The position numbers and the translations under genes were made by a program. The notes beneath the pieces were generated by a model, which was not told the origin of the DNA, searched no databases, and saw only the letters and a list, made by a program, of their open reading frames with translations. DNA of 64,000 bases from Branchiostoma floridae (lineage: Eukaryota > Chordata > Leptocardii > Amphioxiformes > Branchiostomatidae): the NCBI RefSeq assembly GCF_000003815.2, contig NC_049989.1, positions 21,525,888 to 21,589,887 on the forward strand, written 5' to 3'. Below, piece by piece: positions 49,532-60,895 of this stretch. Positions within the stretch are counted from its first letter, which is position 1; the number at the start of each line of letters is the position of its first letter.

Positions 49532-49634
49532 GATTCCGCACCCACAGACGTGGCCTTCCTTATCAGCGCTGTACAGCCGACCGGCACAGTATCCCCCAAA
49601 CGGCTACTGTGTCCTCCTGGGCGTATCTAACTAA

Positions 49635-49641
49635 CTTTATA
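49635..49641 (-). promoter_or_regulatory. TATA box for the VTD-repeat gene
   Basis: The minus strand reads TTATAAAG about 105 bases upstream of the ATG at 49531. A start about 30 bases downstream would give a 5'UTR of roughly 75 bases with no upstream ATG. Position and orientation fit; no other core element is obvious. Confidence 0.4.
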
Positions 49642-51793
49642 ACTTGCCGTTAAGTGTTTTACATATGCACGGACTCTTACACTTTGAAGGAGGGGGTTTC
49701 GGGGTAGTGGTTGGTGTAAAGGTCAGGTTAGACGTTTCGTCATAGCTGCTTCTGGACGTCCTTCTGTACACCATGGAGGGTTGTAACCCACTCGCACTGA
49801 GAACAGGTAGTGGCTGACGACACGGCAAGCTATAACGACTTTACACTTCTATATAAAAGTAACTCTTTCTCCCAGACGAACTTGGTGTACCATAAATGCC
49901 GGGGATGAAGCTGGTCGGGTCAATGATTTGAACAAGTGCTTTGAATTAACGAAACTGCTTGTCTACGCCCCGCGTCCCATTGACTCAAATTATGGTCTGT
50001 ACAACCCCCGGTGCGCACATGCGGAGAACCAGGGATTCCTACTCCGTCCTAAGCCTGCACAGGCAGCGCCTTGTCTGTGGAACACTCACAAATACACTTG
50101 TCCGCATTCTTTCGGCCTGTAGTTGGGGCATATGTGGGGCCTGCCTGTTTCTAATAAGACCTAACCTTCATATCGTAGCTCAAACTACGCGGAACAAAGA
50201 ACTTAATGACCGCAGCTATGGGTACGGCTGGTTAATGAAGCAAGCGTAATGCCTGTGTGTCTATCCACATGACGTGTGGGGATTGTCCGGGGGAAGGGGC
50301 GTGAGGGTCAGTGGACGGGGGGGGGGGGGGTCTAGGGGATAATTGAGCCGTCATGCCAGAGGATGACCAATTCTAGAAGCTTGTGTATAATGTACAGCAC
50401 GCTTTACTGTTTGTAGTCGGACGCACCGACTAGCTATGGGTTGGCATCCACGGGTAGGTTTAAGACGATCGTACCGCTTAAGTTATGGCAGCGTGACAGG
50501 AGAATTAGTCTCCGTCTGCCGAAAGTGAAGTTAACCCAGACGATTTCGGCGGCCATGTGTTTCTGTGGAGCGCGCCCCGACCTTCTGCACGGGGGCACGT
50601 GACCCTGTCAGATTCCCCACAGTAAAGGGGCGTGTGCGCGCGTCGGGGCAGGTGACACAACACCGCCCGGACAGGCAGTCTGTACAGGGGCTATCCATTC
50701 TATATAGGACCCATCCATTCTCTACAAGGGCCATCCATTCTCTACAATTCCCTTCCATTCTGTACTAGGCCCATAAATTCTCAGACAGATCACTCCACGT
50801 CAGCAACAACAAATCCTCCCAGCGACGTGGGCGGAGAGAACTATGCGGCGGCGCTTCGCACGGCCGAATAAGTAATGAAGAATGCCCGACGGGATGAAGT
50901 AGACGAATGTTTGGCTGTTCCAGTATCGGGGTTAATAGAGATCCTAGTCCTGAATAATGACTTGTAATGATAGGAGACGCAGGTTTAACGATAGGCTGTA
51001 CATCTTACAGGACACCAAACATCCACCCGACAGTAACGCTACGCCGCCGTCTTATGTCTTCCATTATAGAACACCATCTTCCAATCTCAAGGTGAACGAC
51101 TCGCCGTGCACTTCCCTTTGAAGCCGCCGACAAATGGTCGGGGAGACAGAGGCACAAAGCAGAGGTCCGGACTGTCGGGTTGAATGAGGGTTGGTTCAAG
51201 GTGCCTGCTGGTTCCTATCGAGAGGAGCCCGGGCTGAACTTTCCACTGAACCGCGCTCCGCCAATTTTACCTGGCTGGTACAAAAACCTGTGGCTAGTTA
51301 GGCCTCGTGTTTGGCTAACAGTGCTTTATGCCCCCCTAGATCCATCTACGTAAGAAGGGAAGAGGGGGGGGGGGTCGTTAAGGTACTGTACATGTCTACC
51401 AGGGGGTGGGGTGTAAAAGATCAGGCCAGCCCCCCAAAAGAAGATCACGATTTTTCATCCGAACATCTGCTTGGAGATAAGGATCACTGTATTCAACTTT
51501 AAGTGATAACGCCATAGTAAAATGCAGTAGTAACGTTATGCCTGACACATTCTCGGGAACAATGGGCCAGTTTTACTTGACCCAAACAAACACCTTTCAG
51601 AAATATTGAATCGCTTGATGCAAATGTGTAGTTGACATGTCAAGTTTGGGTATTTCGACTCAAAAACTTGAGTCTTGAGAGTCCGAGAGAAACGGATAAC
51701 GGGCTCAGATCAAGTCCGTTTTGTGGGTATGACTGCGATCTGTGTACACAGGCATCCGCTAGTGGTGTTCCGATTTAAGTTTACATTTTTACC
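49642..51793. other. Upstream region of the VTD-repeat gene
   Basis: No gene is recognised. A plus-orientation TATATAAAAG lies at 49851-49860 with no coding sequence after it. Short repeats of CCATTCTVTAC lie at 50694-50770. G runs lie near 50320 and 51366. Confidence 0.4.
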
Positions 51794-52224
51794 TAGTGCT
51801 GCGTACCTAAACTCATATTCAGGTTCAGGTCCGGATTCAGGTCCAGCAGTTCAGGTTCAGGTCCGGACTTTGAGTCCAGACCTGAACCTGTCATTGCATA
51901 TTATGTGCACTAGAATTTTTTTTGAAGGGGAGGTGTGCATATGGTGCATATAAATTTCATGTTAGCATGAATTGAAATGCAATGTGAAAAATACATGCAA
52001 ATTAAATACAGCCAGGGTAAGCACAAAATGTTTTTTGTCTTTTTCCAGTGCAAATTTCACTGTCTATGGAAGGTTTTAGATGGTTTAGAACAAAAAAGGG
52101 AATATAAGTGACAGATTGCTTTTTGCAAGTCAGGACTTGGCTCCGGACATTTAGGTTTTTTCTGGACTTGGACCTAAACATTTTTAGGTCCAATTCAAAA
52201 TCCAGGCTTTAGGTACGCACCACT
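51794..52224. mobile_element. 431-bp MITE with 9-bp target duplication
   Basis: Ends TAGTGCTGCGTACCTAAA and TTTAGGTACGCACCACT are inverted repeats; ATTTTTACC stands on both sides (51785-51793, 52225-52233). Inside near 51850-51895 is a palindrome AGGTTCAGGTCCGGACT / AGTCCAGACCTGAACCT. A 9-bp duplication is typical of Mutator-like elements, but family membership is inference. Confidence 0.85.
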
Positions 52225-52599
52225 ATTTTTACCCTTCCTCTTTTAACTATCATATGAAGTCAGCACTGCTGTCTTATTTCCAATCTACATCACAAGAATG
52301 CATGTATTTTCGCTACACCGTTTGGCGAAAGTTAAAAGTTAGAATATATATACTGTCTGCAGGAAAGTTAAAAGTTAGAATATATAACGTTACTGTCTGC
52401 AGAATGACATTGCAAACGTTACACAAGACTATACAATACCATCCGAACTCTTTATCTGTTCTACGTTATGTTACATAACCTCACTTCAGACGCTTGAAGC
52501 CTGAAAAACATTGTTATATAACCCAATATCTATGGATAAACATGGTTTCAGTCTGGATAACAACATGGTCATAACTGATTCCAGAGTTCAGAAAACACA

Positions 52600-53785
52600 A
52601 TAATTAACGTAACATACTTCGTCCTTGAAGGGTGTGTGTGATATCTTCAGGATCATGTCAGCTTGGTTACCTTCTTCTTTATCCACAAGGAATCAGAAAC
52701 GGATGGGAGAAACAAAAATCACCTGCCTTCTGTTTCTTGTAACGTTAACACCACTGCCGTGGCCTGACAGAATGACATCAATGGACACGTCTTTGAACTT
52801 GCGATGTAGTAGTGAGAAACGCCCCTCCTTCCTCCCCGCGGTGAAAATGGACGGGTCCGTCTGGCTGGGATGATTGACAGCTGAAGGTGACGATTCTGTG
52901 CTAAACTCCTGTCGGTCTGCTGGTTGTACTTGACTGGAACTGACTACGACAGGACATACTAGTGCTCCATTCCCTTCGTTGGCGACAATTTGAGTTACCA
53001 TTGCATAAATATACCATACCCTAGCGTTACGAAAACTGAATTCTGTGACTGGCGAAATGTAGCAACCTGAAGTACGCCACGTAAAAAAGCGCAGCAAATT
53101 GGCAGACTGCACAGTGATCAGATTTCAGTGAATTCACGAAACCAAGCAAGTTGGACTTCAAACAGCAATGCAAGATACGTGTAAAGGCATCGTAATGTTT
53201 CACTCAACAGGTGCAATTTCTAAAAGATTAGAAGAAATGTTTCACTCAACAGGTGCAATTTCTAAAAGATTTATAGAAGAAACTTTGGTTACGATACTTC
53301 TGGGACTTTTCGCGGTGGATTTAAGTTCGCGTAACACCATAGACTGCAGTCTAATACCATAAAAGANNNNNNNNNNNNNNNNNNNNNNNNNNNNNNNNNN
53401 NNNNNNNNNNNNNNNNNNNNNNNNNNNNNNNNNNNNNNNNNNNNNNNNNNNNNNNNNNNNNNNNNNNNNNNNNNNNNNNNNNNNNNNNNNNNNNNNNNNN
53501 NNNNNNNNNNNNNNNNNNNNNNNNNNNNNNNNNNNNNNNNNNNNNNNNNNNGTAAAGTAAGTCAGAATGAATACACTCTCTTTCCGATATTACCGTCATG
53601 ACGTCAGAGATCCACTCTGACCAGTCCGACTGTTGGCACTGCTGTGTTGATTGTCGTAAAACATACAAAGTGCCGTATATCAAAACTGTCGTAAACGGGA
53701 GTGTCCGTAGTACAATGTACCTTGCTGGCATCTTCCAGTGCAGTGCAGACTTCCACGCAAGGTTATATTGACTGGGTATAAACAT
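52600..53785 (-). CDS. Gene fragment, possible type II membrane protein (hypothetical)
   Basis: Two minus-strand open stretches flank an assembly gap. The upstream one (53785-53552) has M-P-A-R-Y then a hydrophobic run (L-P-F-T-T-V-L-I-Y-G-T-L-Y-V-L), like a short cytoplasmic tail plus signal anchor of a Golgi enzyme, then a hydrophilic stem. The downstream one (about 53050-52693) starts after an acceptor-like cagtcacag and is S/Q/P-rich, with F-K-D-V-S-I-D-V-I-L-S-G-H-G. I do not recognise the family. Whether both belong to one gene, and the exon borders, cannot be decided because 185 bases are missing. Confidence 0.3.
53195..53275. repeat. Direct duplication of ~43 bp
   Basis: ATGTTTCACTCAACAGGTGC plus AATTTCTAAAAGATT occurs twice in a row. 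A similar young duplication (AAGTTAAAAGTTAGAATATA) lies at 52328 and 52364. Confidence 0.85.
53367..53551. other. Assembly gap (185 N)
   Basis: Run of N. It directly follows a TTCGCGGTGGATTTAAGTTCGCG-type repeat (53309-53330), which may explain the failure to assemble. Confidence 0.99.
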
Positions 53786-54066
53786 ACACCAATAACTTTA
53801 TGAAGGTATGGCATTGTCTATCAGCTGCGATATCTGCCTATCAGAAAATCGTGTATCGTTTCTGTGTTATCCTCTAGTTTTAAATATCAGCGTCATTCAG
53901 GCAACAGCATTTTTATGACACTGATACTTTTCTGTTGTTTTTTCACATAGAAGAGCTGTATTGCGCGACAATTGTTACAGGTGGAATGTTTGGCAACTTG
54001 TCCAGAAAACTACGAATAATGACACATTTTCCGCGTAGACGCTTACAGCACTGTGACTATATATGT

Positions 54067-54353
54067 AAAGGGGGGTTCACACGTGCGTATATATTCAAGT
54101 CCGTATGAAGTCCGTATGGACGTCTTAGCCTCTATCAGGCTCCACAGCTCACTGTAAAATAGTAGCAAATGGACAAACATATATGCATAACATGCCGAAG
54201 GAGTATAGTTTGCGACCCAGCTAACTCGTGAGGCATGTTTTCTCTCTATATTTGTCCAATTTGCACCATTTTTCCAGGAGCCTGGTAGAGGCTACGTTTT
54301 CCATACGGACCTCATACGGACTTGTATATATACGCACGTGTGAACCCACCTTG
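54067..54353. mobile_element. Foldback element carrying a second one in its loop (outer)
   Basis: Outer arms: GGGTTCACACGTGCGTATATA and two GTCCGTATG words on the left, with the reverse complement on the right, about 58 bases each. The loop is occupied by the element at 54126-54294. Non-coding. Confidence 0.88.
54126..54294. mobile_element. Inner nested MITE
   Basis: TAGCCTCTATCAGGCTCC and GGAGCCTGGTAGAGGCTA are inverted ends related to the TAGTCTCTACCAG family; further inner pairing (CAAATGGACAAA / TTTGTCCAATTTG). CGTCT and CGTTT on its two sides may be its target duplication. It inserted into the loop of an older foldback element. Confidence 0.85.
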
Positions 54354-55329
54354 ATATGCCTTTGATGAACAGGCACAGCGCGAGGGGAAATCACCTTTCA
54401 CGACCACTTTGGTGCCGCTTTTCATGCGCGCGACCTCCAATTTCATACCTGGCCTGTACCCACCATGGCGCGTTTTGACGATGTCGGTGTGACATTTGGC
54501 GAGACGTACACCAGCTGCGGGGTATATCTACCAATTTTCTAGTTTAGGAAAGGTAGAAGGAAGACGAAGTGCATTTTACTGTAGATAGTCTTTGTATGAT
54601 AGCGATAGAAGCATTCTTTTCGGCTATGTGTTATTAGTTAAAGTAAATTTCCCCGCTTCAGTTACTTGAATAGTAAAGATAAATTCATATTCCTTAGTGT
54701 TCAATCATGAAACAGTTCCTAACTAATCATACAGCTAGCTACATTTATGCAATTACCAAGAAGCGAGAGGAAGGCGAATGTACTGGAGTAGACTAGACTT
54801 TTATTTGTACACAAATATGTATATGGTTTACAATAAAGGTCTTCATACATTATATCTGACGATGGGAGAAAAGAAGAAGGGGACGACCAAACCTCCTCAT
54901 CATCATCATCATCATCCATCCTCGTGTGAGGTGGAGCGAACCTGACACTTCATATTATGAAGTACTGGAGGAAGAGGGTGGACAAAAGGACCGCAACCTG
55001 CTAGCCGCCATGCTAGACAGAGATACATGGAGTGACATTAAGGGCACCTCGAATTACGAGGACGAAATGAACTAAATTTGGAGAAAAGTGCATAATTCTC
55101 AGGCATGTGCTGACTATGAAAGGTAAGGTGATAAAAACACTGGTCTCTTCAGCTTCCGAGTCATGATTCGGTTTCTAAGACCTTCTCTCGTCTGTATCTT
55201 GTAATCATTAGGTTTGTATCATAAACTAGACATTGACGTCAGGTATCATGGAGCAAGTTTGGAGGGTCTGCATGGGGGTAGAGTGGATTACAAGGTACAC
55301 CATTCTCTGTTACCATGGCTTTGGACACA
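54354..55329. other. Intergenic, nothing recognised
   Basis: A (CAT)n tract lies at 54897-54917. No gene is supported. Confidence 0.4.
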
Positions 55330-56020
55330 TATGGATGAAACCTGAGGCTTATAATATAGATTATATTGTCAACCAACTACGCCTCCGGCTACAAGATACA
55401 TATATACAAAAGTGGTTTAATTCTATTGAAAACAATTCAAAGCTGTCTTTTCTTAGCAAGTCAAAAGAATGTTATGAACAAGAAACATACCTTTATGATA
55501 TAAATAATTTTGAAATTCGAAAAGCGATTACTCAGTTAAGAATCAGCAGCCATAAATTGAATATTGAAACAGGTAGATATTACAATGTAGCCCCTGACCA
55601 AAGGTTCTGTCCTTTCTGTCCAAAGCATATTGAAGATGAATTTCACTTTTTAATGGAATGCTCTAGATACGCTATTTTACGTAATGAGCTATTTACATTT
55701 CTCGAATACAGTACAGCAGATTTCAAGAGACTCGATGCTACAGACAGATTTGTATATATCTTCGGATGCCACGACTCCCATAATGCAAGGATAGGCAAAT
55801 ATATCAAAGACTGCTTTGCTATTAGAAAGAGTAATGAAGCTCATGTATAGCCCAACTCGATTGTAACACTATATCAAAGACTAATGTGTCAGCCCTTCTT
55901 GTTACGTTAATTAGGATATCAAGTCTTATTCTCTACACCTATTTTGTACTTTGTGTAACAGTCATTGCCATACTTTGTACCATGTACAAATGTCGAGCAA
56001 TAAAGTTCTAAAGTTCTATT
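55330..56020 (+). mobile_element. 3' end of a second LINE
   Basis: An open frame to the stop at 55848 encodes the C-terminal tail of a non-LTR reverse transcriptase protein: L-R-I-S-S-H-K-L-N-I-E-T-G-R-Y, then the zinc-finger-like C-P-F-C-P-x-x-I-E-D-E-F-H-F-L-x-x-C. It is followed by a 3'UTR ending in AATAAAGTTCTAAAGTTCTA, a short direct-repeat tail instead of poly(A). It is 5'-truncated, and no catalytic motif is left. It belongs to a clade different from the fragment at 1-720. Confidence 0.85.
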
Positions 56021-56864
56021 CATCATTATAAATTCTAGGAGCTGATAACTCCTCGCGTTACCCTCCAAAACGGCATTACCTTAATTCTAATCACCTACCG
56101 ATCACACCTGACGTTGAATTAGAGCGGTCCGGTTACGAAATACGTGAAGTCTAAACGACTAATCATGATAGTTAAGAATGAAAGAAAATAATCCCCCTTT
56201 AGTGTCCGACGAGTTCCCCTTCTGTTGTCTGAACAGTTCCAGACATTTGTGAAATATGATACGAGTATTATGACTCTGACGATGGCCCTTACCCGGACTG
56301 ACACAATGTAGCTAACTCCGTGAGTACGGCTCTTTGTGCGGAGGTTTATAGTTTTCCTTTATGTTGTCGGAATTTGCCCAGACATTTGTGAAATATGATG
56401 CAACATCAGCATTATAACTGCAACAGCGTCTTTTGGTCGCTACTCGTCTTGACTGTTGCGAGTTGACTGAGACAAACATAGCTACAGTACAGCGCTCCTG
56501 GAGACACTCAGGGTGGTCCCGCTGAACTTTGGTGACAGGTTTCTATGATTATTCTTTGCGGTCAGGAGCCCGACGGGAGCCAGCGGGCAGACACCGGGAA
56601 CTTGGCGGAGTGCCGGCGGGCGGGGATCAGACAGGGCCCGGCGTGGGGGAGGGGAGCGCCCGCTGGGTCCGGCCCACCGTCAGCTGTACATACATGTCCG
56701 ACTAACACACTAACCCGGACCACACTCCAGTAACGGTTTACCTGTGATAGCACTGCACCATGTGCCCAGGCGGACATCAATATTGTCACACGTCACATGT
56801 TGTAGAATAAGATACACAGACACCGGTGTACTCTGTATACATTAGCCCACCCTGATGGCTAATC

Positions 56865-57090
56865 TCCAAGCAGATACTCGGTAGCAGGGCGGCTGCATCT
56901 TGAAGTTCGCGGGGATTTAATTTCGTGGTGGCGGGAAAAGGACTGTTCGCAGTGGTTTTAAGTTCACGGTATCACCATGCACTTTACTGCCATGAAAAAA
57001 TGTTCGCGTTTTAAGTTCGCGATAAACTTGCAACGCGAAAAACGCGGACATAAAAGATCATAAAACCACCGCGCAAATATCTGCATTTAC
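56865..57090. mobile_element. MITE-like repeat with TTCGCG words
   Basis: It begins at an AATCTCCAAGCAGAT end (56862) and contains repeated GTTCGCG, TTTTAAGTTCGCG and ATAAAACCACCGCG, partly inverted. A relative is at 53309-53366. Confidence 0.6.
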
Positions 57091-57207
57091 AGTATTCTAT
57101 GGTGGCAAATAGAGCATATTGCTTTGCCAATGGAAATTGCTTCGTTGCGTAGATGCTGACTGTGACTGGGTGGTCACGTCAAGTCGACACGCACAAGGGA
57201 AACCCAT

Positions 57208-57268
57208 CCTCACACTCAGGGTTGACAATCGCGGCAAAGCCTAACGATTGTCAACCCTGAGTGTGAGG
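57208..57268. repeat. Perfect 24-bp inverted repeat with 13-base loop
   Basis: CCTCACACTCAGGGTTGACA ATCG (57208-57231) and its exact reverse complement (57245-57268) surround CGGCAAAGCCTAA. Flanks do not pair. It could be a cruciform or the stem of a transcribed hairpin, or the remains of a tiny foldback element. Confidence 0.9.
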
Positions 57269-57309
57269 GTGACCGTGGGGAAACCGAAAATTGGAGAACT
57301 TGAACATGG

Positions 57310-57595
57310 CGTTTTCACAGGATGTTCCTGTCAATAAGGATGTTTGGCTCTATTGGCAGTATGTTCCTGTCAATTAAAATATTTTTTTGCACTCTTGACA
57401 GAATGTTTCTCTCAATAAGAATGTGTTGGCACTATTGATTATTGGCAGGATGTTCCTGTCAATAAGAATGTTTTGTCACAACAGTATTGGCATCATGTTC
57501 CTGTCAATAAGCATGCTTTGGCATTATTTACAGGATGTTCTTGTCGATAAGAATGTTTTGGCACTTTCGACAGTATGTTCCGAGAGCAGCCACGG
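57310..57595. repeat. Degenerate ~55-bp tandem repeat
   Basis: Six loose copies of CAGGATGTTCCTGTCAATAA then GAATGTTTTGGCACTATTG. Non-coding. Confidence 0.8.
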
Positions 57596-58326
57596 AGAAG
57601 ACGAATGACCTTGACAACAGCATATGTAACCTTGGCAACCGTCTCCAGGGGTCAGGGGTCAGTCATATGTCATGGTCGAAGTCTGCGAACAGACTGAACA
57701 GACGGGAGACCAAACAAACGGCGCGGACACAAGTGGGTCAAAGGTCACGTAAGGCCGCCATGTGCGCACGGCCTGGCAGGTCCAAGCAGATGAGACGAGG
57801 GTGCGGGATCTGTTTTGTGAGCGTGTACGTCTTTTCCAAGATTTTACGCATCCTTAAAGTAGTGATGAAGTAGTGAAGCGATCAGCGAAAGAGAAGACGT
57901 GCAGATAAAAGCAAACAGACATACGATGACGGTTATGCGAGGCAAAAATGTAGCATTGATTGGATCAAAGACGTTCAGTAACGCCCTTGATAGGATATTA
58001 AAGGCAACACTGCGTACTGGGAATACCAGAAACACTGACAGTCAGACAAACACACAAACAGGTCTTCAATTCTTCACTCTCTTTGGGGGAGAAGTAACTT
58101 GAAGTAAGACGTGCAAACGCGTAGACCCGTACACTTCATCACATCTGCTTGGAGATTACACTGCCTGTTGTGGGCGAGTCAGGCACAACAGGTGGAGTAC
58201 AAATCACGGCCCCTGTCTGGCACATCAGTACTGCATCTCAGGCGTCAGCAAGCTATCACTGGTGCAAGGGTCCCATCTTGGGTCCGTTTTCGGAGTGGAA
58301 TCAACTCGGAGTCGCTGAGTCGAACC

Positions 58327-58551
58327 TAGTCTCCTGGCAGACGTGTCAGCTGGATTTGAAAAAAAAAGGAGAAGAATTTGGCCAAATAGGGACAAATACG
58401 TTGTCAAGGGTTTTCAGTCAGTCTTTTGCAGTCTATCCAGCTAGCTCGATGAGTTCACTCCTAGGTCAATTAAATCCTACTAGGCTTTTATTCCTAACTT
58501 GGCCAAAGTCCCCTGTCATTTTTCAGCCAGACGGGTGTCTGGTAGACACTA
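58327..58551 (+). mobile_element. MITE of the TAGTCTCTACCAG family
   Basis: Ends CTAGTCTCCTGGCAGAC and GTCTGGTAGACACTAG are inverted, with interior GAATTTGGCCAAATAGGGAC, TCAGTCAGTCTTTTGCA and CCTAACTTGGCC shared with 60682-60895 and (reversed) 21108-21330. Confidence 0.8.
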
Positions 58552-58636
58552 GAGAACTACACTAAAGAACGGTACAGAACTTTTTGATAGAAAGCCCGAT
58601 TAAAACGCCTAAAAATGTGCAATAACAGCCGGAGCC

Positions 58637-58726
58637 GTAGCCTGGAATCCAGCCGTATTGTGCTTTGGTCTCTCCCCCGCAGGAAGCAGAGCGACCGAAG
58701 CACAACGCGGCTGGATTCCCGGCTAC
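58637..58726. repeat. 90-bp foldback
   Basis: GTAGCCTGGAATCCAGCCG..TTGTGCTT.GGTC on the left pairs with the right half with about four mismatches, loop near 58675-58690. It is flanked on the right by a TCTGCTTGGAGA end. Confidence 0.8.
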
Positions 58727-59947
58727 CGGAGCCGAACGTCTGCTTGGAGAATAAGACAGAAGCTGAATCCCTCCATCCCAGAAGCTCCTGTGGTTCCCGC
58801 GGTTAGAACGTTAACCCAGCAGACACAACACATTAAGTACATCACAGATGAGTTAACCCCGGGCGCGCAGGTACGTGTCGCTATGGGTAGTCAGGGCTGA
58901 CCCTCCCCCCACAAACCTGGCTCACAATAGCGGGACCAGATCCTAGTGAAAGTACCGTACCGACTGATAAGTATCTAGTCTCAGCTAAAAAAAGAACAAG
59001 TACCAGAGTTACTAATCTAGGATTGATGTGTTAAAAAATTCGTATTTTCCCATAACTATTGTAGAGTGGAATTTGTTATCACCAAACACAGTACGTAGGG
59101 GCGTCTTCGATGAGATGTACTTTGCCACATTTGCTAATAAATGGATATTAAATAAATCTTCGCTATATAGGAATATTTACGGAAAGATGAACAAAGTTTA
59201 GGTGTAACAGGTCGTTCAGTGTAATATGACCTAATATAACCAGCAGTTACAGATAACGTAGAACAAATGAGTAGCGGGTTCAAAGCCTTGCCTAATGTGG
59301 AACAAAGAGTCGCCGGTTCAAATCCCGGTGTACCGTACGACAGACACACTGGGGAGTTCAAGTCCAAACTCTTCAACCCAACCGATCACGATATACACAA
59401 GGCCAACAAGTCGTCATTCAATTTCGTGACCATACTTCACTCTATAAACGATAATCTTTATTGCAAATTCATGCTCAAGGGCTAATTGCATACAAAGTAA
59501 AGCTGTAGTGGTTTACATACTAAAAAGCGGTTAACTGGACGTGCTATCAGCTCCAAAGTGAACTACAAGTACAGAACCATCATGTTGTATTTTCTCCTGT
59601 CGCACATCTCCGGTAGCTCCGGTGCTGTTAGGGCGGTAGCCATGAGAAAACTGTGTATTGATTAACCAAAGGTGAAACTTTTTGAAAACTTCAAACGTCA
59701 TTTGACATTCAAAAAGTCCAGTGTCAGCATTTACAACTTAACCCTTCCCTATTGTAATGTCATACACATGGCCGCACGTGTACGAAGTTCCACCCTGTAC
59801 CGGGTACCGTGCATCAGCTTACAGCCGGGTTCTCCTGTTATATATCTGTAACCGTCAGTATGCCGTGGCCTCAGCCGGCCCCACATCACCTCTGTACCGT
59901 TACCGGTACATCAGTCTGGCGATATCTGTACCGTGTACATCAGTGGG

Positions 59948-60170
59948 ACTGCGTGGCACGATCGGGAGCGCGTTGGTCTCAGGCACGAGAGGTCCCGGGT
60001 TCAAATCGGCTTGCCGTGTCACCGATCTTGTGCCCTTGGGAAAGGTACTTTACACGACTTTCCTCACCTAACTCAGGTGTAAATGAGTACATAGCTGCGG
60101 CTAGTGGCAGTGACAGGCCTTTGTGGTGGTGACAGGCCATAGGGGCATGTTCGGGCATGACGCACCCGCC
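59948..60170 (+). mobile_element. tRNA-derived SINE, family A
   Basis: Head GGCACGATCGGGAGCGCG, B-box-like GGGTTCAAATCGG, body ACCGATCTTGTGCCCTTGGG, CACGACTTTCCTCACC and AGGTGTAAATGAGTAC. One of the best copies here. Confidence 0.75.
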
Positions 60171-60681
60171 ATGACACACGAGTCAGGGGTAGGAGGAACT
60201 TGGTCGGAAGTCCTCCTAGGAGACGGAGACTCCAAATAATAAACCTGCATCTGCTGGGGTCGTCTTACGTGGCAAACAGTTCTGTCCCTGTAGGACTTAG
60301 TGCGCCAGTGGACGAGAGGGTGGAGAAGGGAGTGCACACCCCTCCTTCACCTTAAAAAGTCACGTGCAGGCCAGGCAGACTGGTCGTCTAAGCAACCTTG
60401 TCTGCCTACCATTGATCTTCGGATACGAAAAACAGCCATCAACATCAGTCTGGCGATATCACGGTAAAACATGCTGTCAGCCAGTATCAAGTGAGTCGTC
60501 GGTAACTCTTCTGTATTGTGATTCCACACATGTGTGTACTATGACGACTCCTAACCCTTCCTCCGTGTGCCATTGATCATTTTACGTACTCGGGTTTGCC
60601 CTGGAGCAGCGTCTTTGTGTTTGCAGTGGCCCAAGAGAGACACCTCTCCCTACAGACCGCGGTCACTGAGCATCGCAAATG

Positions 60682-60895
60682 TTTAGTCTCAGGTGGATGA
60701 CAAAAGAGAAGAATTTGGTCCAATAGGGACAAATGAGTTGCCATGGGATGTCAGTCAGTCTTTTGCAATCCATCCAGCTATCCACCGTCCGGCCAGTTTA
60801 CTCCTAGGCCAATTAACTCCTACTAGACTTTTATTCCTAACTTGGCCATAGTTCCTTATTGCTATTCGGCCAGGCCGGAGTCGGATAGAGACAAG
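60682..60895 (+). mobile_element. MITE of the TAGTCTCTACCAG family
   Basis: Starts TTAGTCTCAGG and ends GATAGAGACAAG (worn ends). The interior is nearly the same as 58327-58551. Confidence 0.75.

Noticed and set aside
49851-49860. Plus-strand TATA box
   Set aside because: TATATAAAAG is a fine match but no plus-strand gene follows within several kilobases.
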